Source: Daphnia pulex (taxonomy: Eukaryota; Arthropoda; Branchiopoda; Diplostraca; Daphniidae). Taken from it: a DNA stretch of 64,000 nt. The position numbers were made by a program, and so were the translations under genes. Location of the stretch: assembly GCF_021134715.1 (NCBI RefSeq), contig NC_060021.1:5084001-5148000 (forward strand), written 5' to 3'. A model generated the notes under the pieces. It made no database searches and had not been told where the DNA came from. It saw nothing but the letters and a program-made list of their open reading frames with translations. Below are positions 61,890-64,000 of the stretch, one piece after another (within the stretch, counting starts at the first letter, position 1; every line of letters begins with the position of its first letter).

Positions 61890-63993
61890 ATGATGATGAC
61901 CCGGCTACTGGCCTCATTCCATGGGTTGTCATTCCTTTTCATCTTTGTCATTTTCACTTCAGTCGAGAGCACAGGTAAAGTCCAGTGAAACACACACGAA
62001 TGCAGCACGTTGTTAACAGTTGTTTGCGCTTGATATAGATGGACAGTGCGAAAGTTGCACGTTGACGGTGATGTGTTGGATGAACGGCGGGATCAGAGAG
62101 GGAGGATGTCCAGGTCCGTCGTGGTTGGTGACGTGCTGCGTCCCTCAGGTGACACGCAACAGCGAAGACGACACCATCATCCAGTCGGACCTTCGGGGAC
62201 CGCCCCTCACCGCTGGACTCCGATCCGCACCAGGAGGCGCTCCCTTCATCCTGGCCAACACGTTAGGAGAGTCGATCGCCAACCTTCAGGGCCGCGATGA
62301 TTGTAAGTTGGACCATTTTCTTTTATTCGCCGAAATCTCTCTCCTTGTTTTAACTGTATCAAACTTTATGGGCCCTCGGTGTCGGTGGGATCGAGTGCTC
62401 CGTGTTGCTTTTGTTTTTGCATGATGCGTTGCTCTCCAAATACTTTTCCATTTCATTTGTAAATTTCCCATTAGAGAGAAAAAGGGGCGGGCGAAATAGG
62501 GGGGAAGCCGGATTCCCGTTCACTTGAGCGTGAGTTGTGAAAGGAGGGAAACACCTTCTCCCATGAACCTACCGTAACTTTGCGAGGGGTCGTGAGCTGT
62601 GTGTGTGTGTGTGTGTTTTGAGTGAGGAAAAAACGAAGCAAAACGGAAAAGAGCTAACGGATCTCTAACCGATTAACACATTCAATTACCCCCTTTTTAT
62701 TTATTCTCTTGTCGTTCCCCCCGCCGACCTTATCTCGTTGTTGCTCGACATTCGTTTATTCTGTTTGCCCCCACTGCTTAAAGCAGCTGGGAAACGGCAG
62801 GGAAAAATAGGGTCCTCCACACCATATTTCACCTGTATAATTTAGGAGGAAATTTGATTAGTCTAAGCGTTGCTCTACAATTCAGAAATAACTGCTTCTT
62901 GTGCTTCTTTCTCCTTTTCCTATAAAACAATTTCAATAATTTGTAATTCAAAATTCAACCTAACCGAATCCTGTTTGGTGTTGACCCAATTAAACAAAAA
63001 AAAAAAAAAAAAAAACCAAAAAAACCAAACCAAAAAAACAAAAACAAAAAGTCCGTGGAGGTGGAGGATCATCCAGTCCACCGTTTATCTCGCATGCTCG
63101 GTTCTATATGCCGCCTAACCACCCGAGTCTGTTCCTTCGCTTTGAACCTCGCTTGAGAGAACCTCCTATCCTGCCTCCTGCGATGCCAGCGTTCGAGAAT
63201 GTCATCACTACCACGACAGGTAAAAATATTTAAAACAAACAGCAAAAGCACGAGAAATTCAGTCATGGAACAAAACCGGACAAACTTATACTCATCGAAC
63301 TTCTAATGGACCGGATGCCCCGATTGCATCTCGTCACGCTAGAAAAGAGGAAAAAAAACAAACAATAATAGTGTCTTTTAAAAGACCGTTCAAACGGTAC
63401 AACTACTAAAAATAAACTAAAAGTTTGAAGGTGTTGTTGGTATTGGTCCAAAATTACTAATATTTAAATTTTTTAACAATGCTAATTGCTTTCTTCTTTT
63501 TGACTCGATATTGAAATAAAAAAGGGATGTCGACGTCACCATCGCAAAATCACTATTTCATCAAGAACAACAACAACAACAACAAGGCTCCGGGAAGTCC
63601 GTTCTCGTCGTCAGCCGTGCCATACAACCAGTTGCAGCCACCTCTCCCACCGCCGCTGCCCCCGTCACCGCCGCAACAACAACCACAACATCATGTGATG
63701 ACACAGCAGCAGCTCTACCAGCACAAGAATTTCCAAATGCAACAGCAGATGTTCCCGCAACAGCCGCACGGCTACATCGGCCTGAATAGTCTCAACAGTC
63801 TGTCAGGGCCTCGGCCCGTCTGTGGCGTCCAGCCGCTCAAGTCCAGCAAGCTTCAGAAACGGATCATCGGCGGGGATCAGGCCGCCTTCGGAGAGTTCCC
63901 GTGGCAGGCTCACATCCGCATCGCTGGATTCCAGTGCGGAGGAGTCTTACTCAATCACCAGTACATCGCCACGGCTGCCCACTGCGTTCACAG
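61890..63993 (+). CDS. Secreted CLIP-like trypsin-family serine protease (5' part)
   Basis: Partial gene; the S1 domain continues past the window. Four exons join in frame: 61,890-61,974, 62,039-62,302, 63,052-63,219 and 63,525-63,993 (donor CACAG|gtgact). A signal peptide (MMMTRLLASFHGLSFLFIFV onward) is followed by a compact six-cysteine module (C32, C35, C41, C52, C61, C62, ending in adjacent CC), as in arthropod CLIP-type domains. A Pro-rich then Asn/Gln/His-rich linker leads to the activation site KR|IIGGDQAAFGEFPWQ (Ile 286) and the catalytic-His block YIATAAHCVHR (His 325). VCGVQPL just before the cleavage site supplies the cysteine that usually tethers the pro-region. Such proteases act in extracellular cascades (immunity, cuticle or epithelial shaping); which one cannot be told. 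Asp102 and Ser195 regions are outside the window. Confidence 0.85.
62992..63050 (+). repeat. A-rich tract before a 3' splice site
   Basis: A run of 20 A (62,996-63,015) followed by ACC/AAAC units reaches the AG acceptor of protease exon 3 at 63,050-63,051; there is no pyrimidine tract in the last 60 bases. Confidence 0.8.
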
Positions 63994-64000
63994 GTGACTT

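Overview
The window looks like genomic DNA from a small-genome arthropod, most likely a branchiopod crustacean such as Daphnia. The evidence is animal housekeeping genes split by many short GT-AG introns (often 50-75 bp), an arthropod-sized heparan sulfate endosulfatase, and tight gene packing next to a transposon-rich block. The species call is inference; no rRNA or mitochondrial marker is present.

Bases 1-22,000 are a repeat-rich, decayed block. They hold two copies (about 1-2,380 and 15,286-19,340) of a degenerate C2H2 zinc-finger gene followed by a non-LTR retrotransposon. Between and around them are a Tc1-like terminal repeat, a MITE with TGACGTCA-bearing terminal repeats, a defective Ty1/copia element on the minus strand (10.1-13.6 kb), a truncated p31comet-like gene fragment (19.4-19.8 kb), a possible transposase fragment, and three members of an unrecognised gene family marked by VTGNxYxxRxIRD and GPGWGGRRV motifs (6.0-6.5, 14.4-14.8 and 20.6-21.1 kb).

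Bases 22,200-31,000 are a compact, conserved gene block: HELQ (DNA repair helicase), FAIM (apoptosis inhibitor), POLR2K (a 56-residue, four-exon RNA polymerase subunit on the minus strand, convergent with FAIM and overlapping its 3' end) and cytoplasmic poly(A)-binding protein with an A-rich 5' leader. A Sulf-type extracellular 6-O-endosulfatase follows (36.0-41.9 kb) behind about 5 kb of non-coding DNA.

Bases 43,200-51,800 hold an orphan block of importin-11 exons (+), an importin-4 gene (-) whose exons splice cleanly but encode only about 612 residues because two internal HEAT-repeat blocks are absent, and, divergently, WDR3 (SSU processome). A 64-codon ORF lies in the importin-4/WDR3 intergenic region.

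Bases 51,900-61,800 show no coding gene and probably contain the promoter, a 5' UTR exon and a long first intron of a secreted CLIP-like trypsin-family serine protease. Its first four coding exons are at 61,890-63,993 and the gene runs off the window end. All exon joins were made by eye from splice consensus, reading-frame continuity and remembered family similarity; none was checked against RNA or databases.
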